A stretch of 45,849 bases of DNA from Clostridia bacterium (GCA_017473865.1 JAFUJB010000005.1:1-45849), one strand, 5' to 3'; positions 14,514 through 24,243 are shown, counted from the first letter of the stretch. Numbers and translations: made by a program. The notes: a model not told the origin generated them from the sequence alone.

Positions 14514-16721
14514 CATTTCTGCGATTTGCTGCAGTCTTGCAACGACCTCTTCGAGACAAAGTCTGTCTTCGGCGTATGCCTTGCGAAGCAATTCCGACGG
14601 CAAATATGCGTCGTATTTTTCAAACACGGGGCTTTCGCTTTCGCCTACCAATGAATAGGGATCAATCCCGAATGTTTGGGCATTATAATTAAGCAAGTCA
14701 ATAAATCCCTTTGGGTCGTATTTTTCCATCTTGAACATAATATAAAATCCCTCGGATTCAATATTACTTATCTTAAATTCGCTCTTGTTCTGCGCGATAA
14801 ACCTCTTTAGCGTTCTCATCGCGCGCGTGCCAAGCCACGGAAAAAGACACCACGAATATCCGCCCAGCGATACGAGCGAATTTTTGAGCATACCCGTATT
14901 TCTCGCAACGTTTCTTGCGGCAGTAAGTCTTGCCGCCGCGTTAGGCTTCAAATACGGATATACAACGTCTTCTTCGAGTACCTTTTTCATTCTTTCAAGA
15001 ATTCGCGTGTGTATCTCGCCATAGTCGCCCGGCCACGATACCTCCATCTTACCCTTAACGTACTTGACGTATACAAGACGGCGCGGCACATCGACTTCTT
15101 CGACCTCCCATACCTTACCTGCCAAGGCAAACCTGTCGCCCACCGGCGGCGGCGACGTAATCGTGCCTATTTCGTCCGAATTGCACCTTACGGTGAAATC
15201 CTCGCTGTCCTTGAATACGGCATAAAACTTGAAACTGTTGGTCAACTTTTCCCCTTCAAGCCCTACGATAAGTCCCTTTTCTTCGGTTCTCTGTATATAG
15301 CCGTTTTTAATCATTGACACAAGCAGTTTTTTGTAGTCCTCCGCATCGACTTCGGCAAACGGGGGGAGTTCAAGCACTCTTTCGGCAAGGTTTTTAGGGG
15401 TTAATTCTCCCGACGCATTAAGTATCGAAAGCGTCTGCTGGAACAGTAAGCTGAACGGCATTTTCTTTACTCTCGGCGGCTCGATAAACCTTTCTTCCAA
15501 ATAGAGCTGTATAATAGCTATTCCCTTTAAAAGCTCCCACGGGATAAGCTGAGGCAGCGGCGCATTGGGCAGCGGTGTTTCCTCGCGGAATACCATCATC
15601 ATTTCAGGGGGGGCTTCACGTCTGCCCGACCTGCCCAGCCTCTGTAAAAAGCTTGATACAGAGTTAGGAGAATTGTTCTGCACTATTCTTTCGAGCTTGC
15701 CTATATCAATTCCAAGCTCGAGCGTTACCGTCGCGCAAGTAACAGTATGCGTATCATCATCCTTAAGCTTCATTTCGGCTTCCTCACGCAACGAAGCCGA
15801 AAGGTTTCCGTGATGTATGGTAAAAATATCATCTTCTTTTTTTGCATCTGCAATCTGGCGCAGTGTTGCCGTTACGTACTCCGTTTCCTCGCGCGAGTTT
15901 GAGAAAACAAGGCTCTTTTTGTTTTTTACACATTCGTAAATATATTCATAACCCGCATCGAACATAGCTTTTTCGCCAATGTTTTCGGTCGGTGGCGTAA
16001 CCTGGTTCGGTTGCTGATCCTGTATATAAAAATGCTCTAACCCAAGCCGCCATTTTATTTTCTCGCCCGCCAATTCAGGCATCTCGGTATCTCTGCCGCT
16101 GCCTTTTCCAAGCCAATCCGCCGCAATTTTTGCATCCCCAACCGTCGCGGAAAGCCCTATTCTGCGCGGACTGTTGTATATGAGTCTTTGCAGTCTTGTA
16201 AGCTGACATATTATCTGATTTCCCCTGTCTGTGCCCGTCAGAGTGTGTATTTCGTCAATAACTATATAGCGAAGGTCGGAAAACAGTCTCGGTATATCGT
16301 TTGAGCGGTTCATAAGCATACTTTCGAGCGATTCGGGTGTTATCTGCAAGATTCCCGACGGATTTTTCAGCGCCTTCGTCTTATGCGATGCTGATACGTC
16401 TCCGTGCCAATGATATACGGGAATACCCGACAGATCGAGCAATTCTTCCATACGGGAAAACTGGTCGTTTATAAGACTTTTCAAAGGTGATATATAGAGT
16501 ACGCCGAAAGAAGACGACGGGTTCTCATACAGCTCTGTAAGTATAGGGAAAAAGACAGCCTCGGTCTTGCCCGATGCCGTCGACGAGGTCAGAAGAAGAT
16601 TGTTGTCCGTATCGAAAATAACCCTTGCCGCCTCAAGCTGAACGTTTCTTAATTCTTCCCAGTTATTCTTGTATATGAATTCCTGTATAAAAGGCGCGTA
16701 CCTTTCAAAAATGTTACTCAT
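14499..16721 (-). CDS. Lhr-like DEAD/DEAH-box superfamily 2 helicase
   Basis: ATP-dependent nucleic-acid helicase of 740 aa, probably in DNA repair or RNA/DNA unwinding. The motifs are all present: TASGKTEA (48-55, Walker A), DEIH (156-159), SAT (191-193) and QRLGRSGRR (motif VI). A C-terminal region follows the RecA-like domains, as in Lhr-type proteins. I see no nuclease domain. The last five codons (MPTFL) and the stop fall inside the terminator-like hairpin of the downstream repeat, so the repeat has supplied the C-terminus. Transcribed divergently from the M23 gene. Confidence 0.88.
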   Translation of the reverse strand: MSNIFERYAPFIQEFIYKNNWEELRNVQLEAARVIFDTDNNLLLTSSTASGKTEAVFFPILTELYENPSSSFGVLYISPLKSLINDQFSRMEELLDLSGIPVYHWHGDVSASHKTKALKNPSGILQITPESLESMLMNRSNDIPRLFSDLRYIVIDEIHTLTGTDRGNQIICQLTRLQRLIYNSPRRIGLSATVGDAKIAADWLGKGSGRDTEMPELAGEKIKWRLGLEHFYIQDQQPNQVTPPTENIGEKAMFDAGYEYIYECVKNKKSLVFSNSREETEYVTATLRQIADAKKEDDIFTIHHGNLSASLREEAEMKLKDDDTHTVTCATVTLELGIDIGKLERIVQNNSPNSVSSFLQRLGRSGRREAPPEMMMVFREETPLPNAPLPQLIPWELLKGIAIIQLYLEERFIEPPRVKKMPFSLLFQQTLSILNASGELTPKNLAERVLELPPFAEVDAEDYKKLLVSMIKNGYIQRTEEKGLIVGLEGEKLTNSFKFYAVFKDSEDFTVRCNSDEIGTITSPPPVGDRFALAGKVWEVEEVDVPRRLVYVKYVKGKMEVSWPGDYGEIHTRILERMKKVLEEDVVYPYLKPNAAARLTAARNVARNTGMLKNSLVSLGGYSWCLFPWLGTRAMRTLKRFIAQNKSEFKISNIESEGFYIMFKMEKYDPKGFIDLLNYNAQTFGIDPYSLVGESESPVFEKYDAYLPSELLRKAYAEDRLCLEEVVARLQQIAEMPTFL

Positions 16722-16853
16722 TATGCCTCACCCCGCAATAAGTATACCATAAGTATAACACAAATCTCCCCTTTTGAATACTTTTTTGACAAAAACTCTG
16801 TAAATCGGTTACGCAAATTTGTCTGATTATTGAAAAATATGCTTTTTTTACTC

Positions 16854-16882
16854 TTGACCTATGGCGAAAAATGCTATATAAT
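16854..16882 (+). promoter_or_regulatory. Predicted sigma-A promoter of the M23 gene
   Basis: TTGACC (16854-16859) and TATAAT (16877-16882) with a 17 bp spacer. Confidence 0.8.
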
Positions 16883-16931
16883 ATAATGGAATAAAAATAT
16901 ACTGAACACACTTCACCACGGAGGCGGTATT

Positions 16932-18548
16932 ATGAAGAAAAAATTGATCGCTGTGTTAATATTAATAGCAATTTTTATACCCACTTATTTTGCAATTGCA
17001 TATTATGTTTCCGCACAGAACGCGCCCGTTGCGGAAAGAACGATTGAAAAGCTTACTTTGAGTACTCTTGACGGTAAAAAATACGTTTTTGACAAAAAGA
17101 GCGACGAATCAAAGGATATGATTTCGTTCTTTGTAGATATGAACGACGGCGCAAAGCAGGTTTCCGAGCTGCCCGATCAGCTTAAAGGCAGCAAGTACTA
17201 TGAAGGCGTATACAGATGCTTTAACAAAAACAGAGTATACAAATACTACTTCAACGGTAACCCCAACGAAGCTTACTACGTCGACGCGCGTAACAAGACT
17301 TATAGCATTGATCCCGCAATTGCAATGGAATTTCTTTCGATGAATTACGCTGAAAGTACATATTCCTCGTCAATTGAGCCCGAGCTTACAGTTTCCAATA
17401 TGAAGGTTCTCGAACCCTACAATATGGATTGGAAATACAAGGCTTGTAACGGCAAATTTATTAATTCTTCGTACAGCGGCAAAAAAGAAGACTCGGCTGA
17501 GTTCCCCGTTTCAGGAAGCCTCCAGCTCTCCTTTACCAACCAGCCCGACTATATAACCGTCAAGATACTCCACGGTGATAAGGTAGTATTTGACGATATC
17601 TACGAGAACCTCACTTCCGCTACTATCGGTGAAACGACCAAGACATATAAAATTGAAGTTAACGCAAAGTGGTACGAAACATCCGACAAGGAATACCACG
17701 GCGAAGCTAAATACGTATTCTCGGCAAACGTAAGCGCTCCCGCTTCGTTCTACCTCGGAGAAGACACTATCGAACACGGCGAATTCGTTGCTCTTTCGGG
17801 TAAAAATATCGTTGATATTAACGCTATTACGTTTAAGTCCGAGCCCGAAATCAACTATACTCCCAAATTCTATCAGGTAGGCGACTACGCAGTAGCACTT
17901 ATTCCGATTTCAATTGCCAATGACTACTCCCCCTCATACGTATTTACAATTTCTTCGGGCGGTGTTACGGAAGAACTTACCCTTACCGTTACAGAAAGAG
18001 CGAAGAAGGGGGCTATCAGCTATGATGCAAGTGCCGAACTTGTAAACAGAACCAGAACAGCGGCAACCCTCGACGCATTTGCAAACGCAATGAAACGCGT
18101 TGTCGAAAAGAATGAAAACACCCTTTACTTTAAAGATACGTTTGCAGAACCCGTTCCGAGAAGCATACGCATAGGCTTCGGCAGAACAAGAACCATTACC
18201 TCGACCGGCACAAGCTACGTACACACGGGCGTTGATTACGTCGTAACAAGCAAAGACCAGGTATGCGCGACAAACGCAGGTAAGGTAGTTTACGTAGGCG
18301 AACAGATAGTCAGTGGTAAGCTCGTTGTTATTGACCACGGTCTCGGAATCAAGAGCTGGTATATGCATATGAGCGATATTTCCGTAAAGGTCGGCGACGT
18401 TGTTGAAAAGGGCGCTGTCCTCGGCGTTGTCGGTAATACCGGCTTTACAACAACCTACAATCTGCACTATGAGCTTACGGTTCACGGCGTGTCTGTTAAC
18501 CCCTATTCCCTCTGGGACGACGGCGTTAAAATGCAGATAGGCCAATAA
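16932..18548 (+). CDS. Membrane-anchored M23/LytM-like protein with altered active site
   Basis: Exported cell-wall protein of 538 aa. A hydrophobic N-terminal anchor (about 4-28) is followed by a long extracytoplasmic region with Ig-like beta character (about 120-370) and a C-terminal LytM domain (about 405-530). LytM enzymes cut peptidoglycan cross-links using a zinc site. Here His431 and Asp435 (HTGVD), His479 (MHMS) and His512 are present. The first histidine of the usual HxH is Asn510 (NLHYEL), so the catalytic base appears lost. The protein may be a non-catalytic binder or activator (inference). It has its own promoter and terminator. Confidence 0.88.
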   Translation: MKKKLIAVLILIAIFIPTYFAIAYYVSAQNAPVAERTIEKLTLSTLDGKKYVFDKKSDESKDMISFFVDMNDGAKQVSELPDQLKGSKYYEGVYRCFNKNRVYKYYFNGNPNEAYYVDARNKTYSIDPAIAMEFLSMNYAESTYSSSIEPELTVSNMKVLEPYNMDWKYKACNGKFINSSYSGKKEDSAEFPVSGSLQLSFTNQPDYITVKILHGDKVVFDDIYENLTSATIGETTKTYKIEVNAKWYETSDKEYHGEAKYVFSANVSAPASFYLGEDTIEHGEFVALSGKNIVDINAITFKSEPEINYTPKFYQVGDYAVALIPISIANDYSPSYVFTISSGGVTEELTLTVTERAKKGAISYDASAELVNRTRTAATLDAFANAMKRVVEKNENTLYFKDTFAEPVPRSIRIGFGRTRTITSTGTSYVHTGVDYVVTSKDQVCATNAGKVVYVGEQIVSGKLVVIDHGLGIKSWYMHMSDISVKVGDVVEKGAVLGVVGNTGFTTTYNLHYELTVHGVSVNPYSLWDDGVKMQIGQ

Positions 18549-18560
18549 TACGAATATACA

Positions 18561-18586
18561 AAAAGGCGGTTATTTTACCGCCTTTT
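18561..18586 (+). terminator. Terminator after the M23 gene
   Basis: AAAAGGCGGT/ACCGCCTTTT stem followed by T-rich sequence. Confidence 0.85.
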
Positions 18587-18595
18587 GTTAAATAT

Positions 18596-18634
18596 ACCAG
18601 AGAGAGTGTGTGCTTCGCACACACTCTCTCTGGT
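18596..18634. repeat. Perfect long hairpin in the M23-aspS gap
   Basis: ACCAGAGAGAGTGTGTG pairs perfectly with CACACACTCTCTCTGGT around a CTTCG loop. Confidence 0.85.
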
Positions 18635-18669
18635 TTGTTTTTTCTTAAGAACTTTTCTTATGGATTTGC

Positions 18670-18777
18670 GAACCGTCGAGGACGCCGGTCCCTACATTTT
18701 TAATAATTCTTCACGGTTTCCGCAAACCCATGTCGCAAGGTTTCTTTGCCTACTTTCTTTCCTTAAAAGAAAGTAGG
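18670..18777 (-). repeat. Stop-codon-associated repeat downstream of aspS
   Basis: Minus-oriented module with GTCGAGGACGCCGGTCCCTAC, CGCAAACCCATGTCGCAAGG and the hairpin at 18749-18777 (CCTACTTTCTTT/AAAGAAAGTAGG), the same hairpin as at 120-148 and 23474-23502. Confidence 0.85.
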
Positions 18778-18788
18778 TGCCAACAAAC

Positions 18789-18817
18789 AAAGCGTACACA
18801 GTAACCGTGTACGCTTT
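18789..18817 (-). terminator. Terminator after aspS
   Basis: AAAGCGTACAC/GTGTACGCTTT stem lying just beyond the aspS stop. Confidence 0.8.
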
Positions 18818-18822
18818 AATTA

Positions 18823-20616
18823 TTATTCTTCTGTGTTTTCTACTTTGATTTTAAGTTCTTCGAGAGCTTTGGGTTCGGGGAAGTTGGGACATTCCGTCAT
18901 AAGCTCCGTCGCATTCTGTACTTTCGGGAACGCAATTACGTTTCTGATATCGTCAAGTCCGAGAAGAAGTGTTACAAGTCTGTCGAGACCGAATGCCAAT
19001 CCGCCGTGAGGAGGTGTACCGTACTTAAACGCTTCAAGCAAGAAGCCGAACTTTTCTTCAACCTCTTCTTTTGTAAGTCCGAGTACGTCAAACATCTTCC
19101 ACTGGATTTCGGGATTATGAATTCTGATCGAGCCGCCGCCCGCTTCCATACCGTTAATTACGATATCGTAAGCCTTTGCTCTGACTTTTGAAGGATCTGT
19201 GTCCATATATTCAAGGTCTTCATCCATAGGCGAAGTAAAGGGATGGTGCTTTGCAAAATATCTACCCTCTTCTTCGTCATATTCAAACAACGGGAATTCC
19301 GTTACCCAGAGAAGCTTGAAGTTCATCGGATCGCAAAGTCCCATACGCTTTGCAACCTCGCAACGCAGAGCGCCCAGCGAATCAAATACTACGTTGTTGC
19401 TGTCAGCTACGATAAATACAAGGTCGCCCTTTTCAAAGCCGAGCGCATTGTAGATTGCCGCATTTTCTTCTTCGGTAAGGAATTTTGCATAGGATGATGA
19501 TATTTCTCCGTCAGCATTTTTTGCCCACGCCAAGCCCTTTGCTCTGTACGTCTTTACGAACTCGCCGAGAGAATCAATTTCTTTACGGCTGAATCTTGAG
19601 GCTCCTCCCTTAACGTTAATACCGCGTACGCTGCCGCCGTTTTCAATAGCGCCCTTAAATACTCTGAACTCGCAATTTTTTACAAGCTCGGAAAGGTCGT
19701 TAAGTTCAAAGCCGAAACGAAGGTCGGGCTTATCTGAGCCGAAGCGTTCCATCGCTTCTTTGTAAGTCATTCTCTGAATGGGAGTTTCAATATCTTTTCC
19801 AAGGAAGTCCTTGAAAACTCTCTTGAGAAATCCCTCATTTATTGCCATAACGTCGTCCTCGGTTACGAACGACATTTCAAGGTCAATCTGTGTAAATTCG
19901 GGCTGTCTGTCAGCTCTGAGGTCTTCGTCGCGGTAGCAACGGGCAAGCTGAATGTATCTGTCAAAGCCCGAAAGCATAAGTATCTGCTTATAAAGCTGGG
20001 GAGACTGAGGAAGCGCATAGAATTTGCCGGGATGAACACGGCTGGGAACGAGGTAGTCACGAGCGCCCTCGGGAGTAGGCTTGATAAGGTTAGGTGTTTC
20101 AATTTCAACGAAGCCGTTTTCCGCATAGTAGTCGCGAACGATCTTGGCAATCTTGCTTCTGTTAAGGATATTATTCATCATATCGGGACGGCGAAGGTCA
20201 AGATAACGGTGCTTCAGTCTGAGCTCGGTCTTTACGTTACTGTTTTCAACAATTTCGAAAGGCGGTGTCTGCGATACAGAAAGTACTTTAAGTTCTTCAA
20301 CAAAAATTTCTATCTCGCCGGTTGCTCTGTCCTTGTTAACGGCGCCGTCTGCTCTTGAACGGACTGTACCCTTCGCACAAAGCACGTATTCCGCTCTTAC
20401 ACCAAACGCCTTTTCAAACACTTCTCTGTTTGTCTCGTCGTCAAAAGCAAGCTGAACGATACCCGTTCTGTCGCGCAGGTCGATAAATATAAGCTTGCCG
20501 AGGTCGCGCTGACGCTGTACCCAACCCATTACACACGCTTTTTGTCCTATATCCGCAGAGGTAAACTCTCCGCAGTACTTTGTTCTTTTATCATTTTTTG
20601 CAAGCAATTCTGCCAT
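18823..20616 (-). CDS. aspS: Aspartate-tRNA ligase
   Basis: Charges tRNA-Asp, 597 aa, the bacterial length. It has an N-terminal OB anticodon-binding domain (about 15-110) and a class II catalytic core with motif 2 in the stretch CYRDEDLRADRQPEFTQID. The bacterial GAD insertion domain follows (about 290-415), then motif 3 GGLAFGLDRLVTLLLG near the C-terminus. It follows hisS by 33 bp, a common pairing in Firmicutes. I see no T-box leader in the gap, so expression probably depends on the upstream genes' promoter. Confidence 0.97.
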   Translation of the reverse strand: MAELLAKNDKRTKYCGEFTSADIGQKACVMGWVQRQRDLGKLIFIDLRDRTGIVQLAFDDETNREVFEKAFGVRAEYVLCAKGTVRSRADGAVNKDRATGEIEIFVEELKVLSVSQTPPFEIVENSNVKTELRLKHRYLDLRRPDMMNNILNRSKIAKIVRDYYAENGFVEIETPNLIKPTPEGARDYLVPSRVHPGKFYALPQSPQLYKQILMLSGFDRYIQLARCYRDEDLRADRQPEFTQIDLEMSFVTEDDVMAINEGFLKRVFKDFLGKDIETPIQRMTYKEAMERFGSDKPDLRFGFELNDLSELVKNCEFRVFKGAIENGGSVRGINVKGGASRFSRKEIDSLGEFVKTYRAKGLAWAKNADGEISSSYAKFLTEEENAAIYNALGFEKGDLVFIVADSNNVVFDSLGALRCEVAKRMGLCDPMNFKLLWVTEFPLFEYDEEEGRYFAKHHPFTSPMDEDLEYMDTDPSKVRAKAYDIVINGMEAGGGSIRIHNPEIQWKMFDVLGLTKEEVEEKFGFLLEAFKYGTPPHGGLAFGLDRLVTLLLGLDDIRNVIAFPKVQNATELMTECPNFPEPKALEELKIKVENTEE

Positions 20617-20649
20617 ATTCCCATTCTCTCTTTCTTACGTTTTGACGTA

Positions 20650-21912
20650 TTATTCAGCCGACAGTATTTCTTTCAAAACCTCGACATTTTCAAGGTCGAT
20701 TTCATTCTGGTTACTATTATCCATATTTTTGAGCTGAGCCCTCTTGTTTTCAAGCTCACTGTCGCCGATAATTAAAGTATATCTTGCCTTTTTCTTGTCA
20801 GCGTATTTCATCTGAGCCTTAAGCGATCTGCCTACAAGGTCGGTTTCAGCGTATATGCCCTCGTTTCTCAGTTTTGATACAACGCCGACGGCAAACTTAG
20901 CAGCTTCCTTACCCATAGTCGCTATATAAAGTGCAGGGCGGTTATCGTTTTCAATTACAACGCCCGACTTTTCCATTGCAAGAATAAGTCTCGTTATACC
21001 TGCGGCAAAGCCTATACCGGCAAGTGCAGGACCGCCGAGGTCTTTGATAAGTCCGTCGTATCTACCGCCGCCGAGAATAGTACTCTGAGCTCCGATGTCG
21101 GTTGCGATAAATTCATATACCGTTCTCGAATAGTAGTCAAGCCCTCTTACGATGTGGGTGTCAATTTCATAGTCAATACCCATTTCCTTAAGATAGCCTT
21201 CAAGCTCGTCCATATGCTTTTTGCAGTCGGGGCAAAGGTGGTCAATGGTCTTGGGAGCATTCTTTGCAATTTCCGAGCATACGGGGCTCTTACAGTCAAG
21301 TATACGCAGAGGATTCGTTTCAAGTCTGCCCTTGCAGGTGTCGCAAAGCTCTGCCGAGTTAGCTTCAAAATAGTCTTTCAAAGCGTTTCTGTATGCCGGT
21401 CTGCATTCGGGACAGCCTATCGAGTTTATATGGAGCGAGGTATTTTTTATACCAAGCTCTTTAATTAAGGTGTATGCCAGAGCAATAATTTCTGCATCTG
21501 CCGCCGCATCCGATGCGCCGAAAAGCTCAACGCCAAACTGATAGAATTCGCGACTTCTGCCTGCCTGCGGCTTTTCGTATCTGAAACAGTTTATCAGATA
21601 GTAAAGCTTTAAAGGCATAGTGTCGGAGCACATACCGTTTTCAATCAAAGTACGCGCTACCGATGCCGTACCCTCGGGTCGAAGAGTAAGTCCTCTGCCC
21701 TCGCGGTCGGTAAAAGTATACATTTCTTTTTGAACAACGTCGGTAGTATCACCTACACCGCGCTGAAAAAGCTCTGTCGATTCAAAAGTGGGAAAGCGGA
21801 TTTCGTTAAATCCGAATTTTGCCGCAACCCTTCTTGCTGTGGCTTCGATGTACTGCCAGGTCGCTATGTCCTTGGGAAGTATATCCATCGTGCCTCTCGG
21901 TTTCTGTATCAT
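20650..21912 (-). CDS. hisS: Histidine-tRNA ligase
   Basis: Charges tRNA-His, 420 aa. The class II core has motif 1 near residues 45-60, motif 2 FRYEKPQAGRSREFYQFGVE and the histidine-specific motifs LDYYSRTVYEF and GGGRYDGLI. A C-terminal anticodon-binding domain spans about 325-415. GGAG precedes the ATG. It lies 19 bp downstream of the deacetylase-like gene and 33 bp upstream of aspS in a three-gene group. Confidence 0.97.
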   Translation of the reverse strand: MIQKPRGTMDILPKDIATWQYIEATARRVAAKFGFNEIRFPTFESTELFQRGVGDTTDVVQKEMYTFTDREGRGLTLRPEGTASVARTLIENGMCSDTMPLKLYYLINCFRYEKPQAGRSREFYQFGVELFGASDAAADAEIIALAYTLIKELGIKNTSLHINSIGCPECRPAYRNALKDYFEANSAELCDTCKGRLETNPLRILDCKSPVCSEIAKNAPKTIDHLCPDCKKHMDELEGYLKEMGIDYEIDTHIVRGLDYYSRTVYEFIATDIGAQSTILGGGRYDGLIKDLGGPALAGIGFAAGITRLILAMEKSGVVIENDNRPALYIATMGKEAAKFAVGVVSKLRNEGIYAETDLVGRSLKAQMKYADKKKARYTLIIGDSELENKRAQLKNMDNSNQNEIDLENVEVLKEILSAE

Positions 21913-21931
21913 TTATCTGTTCTCCAAAATA

Positions 21932-23044
21932 TTATTTTCTTGTATCGTCGAGGAAAATGCCCTTGTATCCTTTTTCGTAAGCCCAACGGCAAGGCTCAAG
22001 CACTCTTGACTCAAAATCCTCTTCGTAAAGCGTGGAATCGGGATAGAAGTATTCCTCGTGCATCATAAGCTCTATAAAGCCCGAGCGTGTTTTCGAGATG
22101 TTCATCTGATTAAGTAATTCTATACACTCGTCAGCCGTGTGCAGATTAAGCACTCTGTCTATCTTGCAGTAGAGTATGTCAAGCTCGGTGTCGTACCAAA
22201 AATCTCTCGTTGTAAGGTAATCGGTCAGATACTTGGGATAAAAATACGATACGACCGGTACGCCGTTTTCAAGTACAAAATAACCGGCTAAGCTCTTTAT
22301 ACCCAAATCGCGTACAGCCTTCGTACCCTCATATGTACATTCGCCCCAATGTACCGTCGTCTCTGCCGAAAGTGTTTCTTTGCCTGCAAAACGGACGATT
22401 TCGTCCATAACTTTCTTGCAGTCGTTGTAAATTCTGTCGTAATCCGTATCTATGTAAGGCTTGTCCGGCTGGTCCGATTTCGCATGGAAATTAAGCTTCA
22501 GCCAGTCTGAATTTGCCTGCCATTCAGCCTTGAATTTGTCGGTCATCATCGACAGGTCAAAATATTCTCTGGTTTCGGTAAAGTACTTGTGCTCCGCAGG
22601 CATCTCATAGTAGATATTGAGGTGAACGGCAGCACCGTAAAGGTCGTGCGCCTTCTTGTACACAGCAAGATAGGGATTGTCAAAAATGGATTTGTATTTA
22701 TCCTTGTTCTTGTTTATGTCATAGAGAAAAATAATGTTGTCGTCGCTGGACAGTCTGTAATAACCTATATGCTTGTCAAGTGTAAATACCGATATCTCGT
22801 CGGTCTCATTCTCGCCCTCTGCCCTAAGGACTGTCTTGCCCTCGCCGATGCACACTTCGGCAGTATAATAGTCGTCGCATTTTTCTGCGGTAACACCGTT
22901 TATTTTTACGGGAGAATCTGATTCGACCCGCACTTTTACGTAGAGTTTTCCGTCTCGTATTTCTCCGTCATAGCGGTTCAAAACGTCGCCGTCTATGGGA
23001 AAAACAAAACGAGTCTTTTTGCTCCAGTCAATATATTTTCTCAT
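21932..23044 (-). CDS. Uncharacterised protein, possibly polysaccharide-deacetylase-like
   Basis: A 370 aa cytoplasmic protein with no signal peptide. The N-terminal 90 residues look beta-rich. The remainder resembles an alpha/beta barrel of the deacetylase-like type: SSDDNIIFLYDINKN, then LYGAAVHLNIYYEMP and LKLNFHAKSDQP, with His/Asp residues at typical strand ends. The assignment is tentative and based on pattern only. It is the first gene of the hisS-aspS operon, with its own sigma-A promoter, although a link to tRNA charging is not obvious. Carbohydrate-active function is inference. Confidence 0.55.
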   Translation of the reverse strand: MRKYIDWSKKTRFVFPIDGDVLNRYDGEIRDGKLYVKVRVESDSPVKINGVTAEKCDDYYTAEVCIGEGKTVLRAEGENETDEISVFTLDKHIGYYRLSSDDNIIFLYDINKNKDKYKSIFDNPYLAVYKKAHDLYGAAVHLNIYYEMPAEHKYFTETREYFDLSMMTDKFKAEWQANSDWLKLNFHAKSDQPDKPYIDTDYDRIYNDCKKVMDEIVRFAGKETLSAETTVHWGECTYEGTKAVRDLGIKSLAGYFVLENGVPVVSYFYPKYLTDYLTTRDFWYDTELDILYCKIDRVLNLHTADECIELLNQMNISKTRSGFIELMMHEEYFYPDSTLYEEDFESRVLEPCRWAYEKGYKGIFLDDTRK

Positions 23045-23109
23045 TATTTCCGACCTTCTTTAATGTAAATAGTTGTTTATGTTTCTAAAAAACTCCATTC
23101 GTAATTTGT

Positions 23110-23138
23110 ATTATACTATATATTATATTATTTTTCAA
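23110..23138 (-). promoter_or_regulatory. Predicted sigma-A promoter of the hisS-aspS operon
   Basis: On the minus strand, TTGAAA (23138-23133) and TATAAT (23115-23110) with a 17 bp spacer. Confidence 0.75.
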
Positions 23139-23169
23139 TAAGTTTAACAAATTTTCTCCGTTTGGATAC

Positions 23170-23502
23170 GGAGCACAGCATTAAAAAAACTCTCCCTACG
23201 GGAAAGGGCAAAAAGAAAACGCTTTCGCGTTTTTTGAAAAGGCACAGACAGTCAGGGCGTTGCCCTGAAACCCACAAGAGGACACTTTTGTAAAAGTGCC
23301 CTCTTGACTCCCTCAAAACTTTTCTTATGGGCTCACTGAAACTTTACGGCTTATGCAAACCCATGTTGCAAGGTTTCTTTGCCCCGCTTCGCTTTAAACG
23401 GGGCGTCGAGGACGTCGCCCCCTACAAATTAGGCAATATTGCCTCCGCAAACCCATGTTGCAAGGTTTCTTTGCCTACTTTCTTTCCTTAAAAGAAAGTA
23501 GG
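23170..23502 (-). repeat. Modular repeat cluster downstream of the DUF421 gene
   Basis: Fills the gap of over 300 bp and holds no gene. It contains a copy of the dispersed hairpin repeat (23248-23324). Next come two minus-oriented modules with CAAACCCATGTTGCAAGG and one GGGGCGTCGAGGACGTCGCC hairpin with AGGCAATATTGCCT. The final hairpin at 23474-23502 (CCTACTTTCTTT/AAAGAAAGTAGG) lies 2 nt from the DUF421 stop. Confidence 0.85.
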
Positions 23503-23504
23503 GG

Positions 23505-24167
23505 CTATTTGATAATTTGCACGTTTTCGCTGTCGTCAATAGTCATAAGAAATACGTCTTTTATTTTGCATTTTTCTTTTTTTAGCTGCCCTTTAAGCCA
23601 TTTATAACTGTGCCCCGTAAGACGCAGATTAAATTCACTTACTTCCCCGTCGGCAATAAGAATGTGCGCCATTCCTTTTTCTTTTTTATTTATACCCATA
23701 TCTTCTAAAGTAACGCCACGTGCGTTAATTTTCGGAATTACCGACATCTGCCCGTTTTCTTCGAGTATAGCGTATTCTACGTCCGATATGTCATAGATAT
23801 TCTTCTGTCTGAGCTGACTCATAAGCTCGTCAAGCCCAAACCTCAGCTTCGCCATCTCCTTTTTATCAATCTGACCCTTGTTTATCAGTATGCTCGGAAC
23901 TCCCCCGACAAGCTTCTTTATATTCCTGTTCTTCAGCGATACGTACGATACGAGCGCCTCAAGAAGTATAAGAATTAATATGTGTCCGATAGCGTGAAGC
24001 AAAGAAACACTTTTGTTTGCGAGCGGTAATACGGCTAGCTCCGACAGCATTATGGTTACCACAAATTCTGACAGCTCAAGGTCCCCAAGCTGCCGCTTTC
24101 CCATCAGCCTTACAGCAACAAGTAAAAAGAAATATATTATAACCGTCTTTCCAAAAAGTGCGTACAT
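23505..24167 (-). CDS. DUF421 (YetF-like) membrane protein
   Basis: A 220 aa protein with three N-terminal membrane spans (about 5-23, 35-55, 60-80) and a soluble C-terminal DUF421 domain. RLMGKRQLGDLELSEFVVTIMLSELA is spread over residues 18-43, and the domain also has PSILINKGQI, RFGLDELMSQLRQKNI and DVEYAILEENG. The biochemical role of the family is unclear. Some members affect spore or envelope properties. The ATG at 24167 follows GGGAGATTTGT; upstream in-frame codons are not preceded by an RBS. Confidence 0.9.
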   Translation of the reverse strand: MYALFGKTVIIYFFLLVAVRLMGKRQLGDLELSEFVVTIMLSELAVLPLANKSVSLLHAIGHILILILLEALVSYVSLKNRNIKKLVGGVPSILINKGQIDKKEMAKLRFGLDELMSQLRQKNIYDISDVEYAILEENGQMSVIPKINARGVTLEDMGINKKEKGMAHILIADGEVSEFNLRLTGHSYKWLKGQLKKEKCKIKDVFLMTIDDSENVQIIK

Positions 24168-24243
24168 ACAAATCTCCCTTTCTTTTTTGTTATTATTCCA
24201 TAAAAAAACCCTCTTTAATCTGTGAAAAAAACAAAAAAAGGTA

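Noticed and set aside
14499-16721. Helicase as part of a phage defence system
   Set aside because: There is no partner nuclease, methyltransferase or known defence gene beside it; neighbours are housekeeping.
21913-23160. T-box leader for hisS or aspS
   Set aside because: There is no room between the genes, and the promoter leader is short without a T-box sequence.
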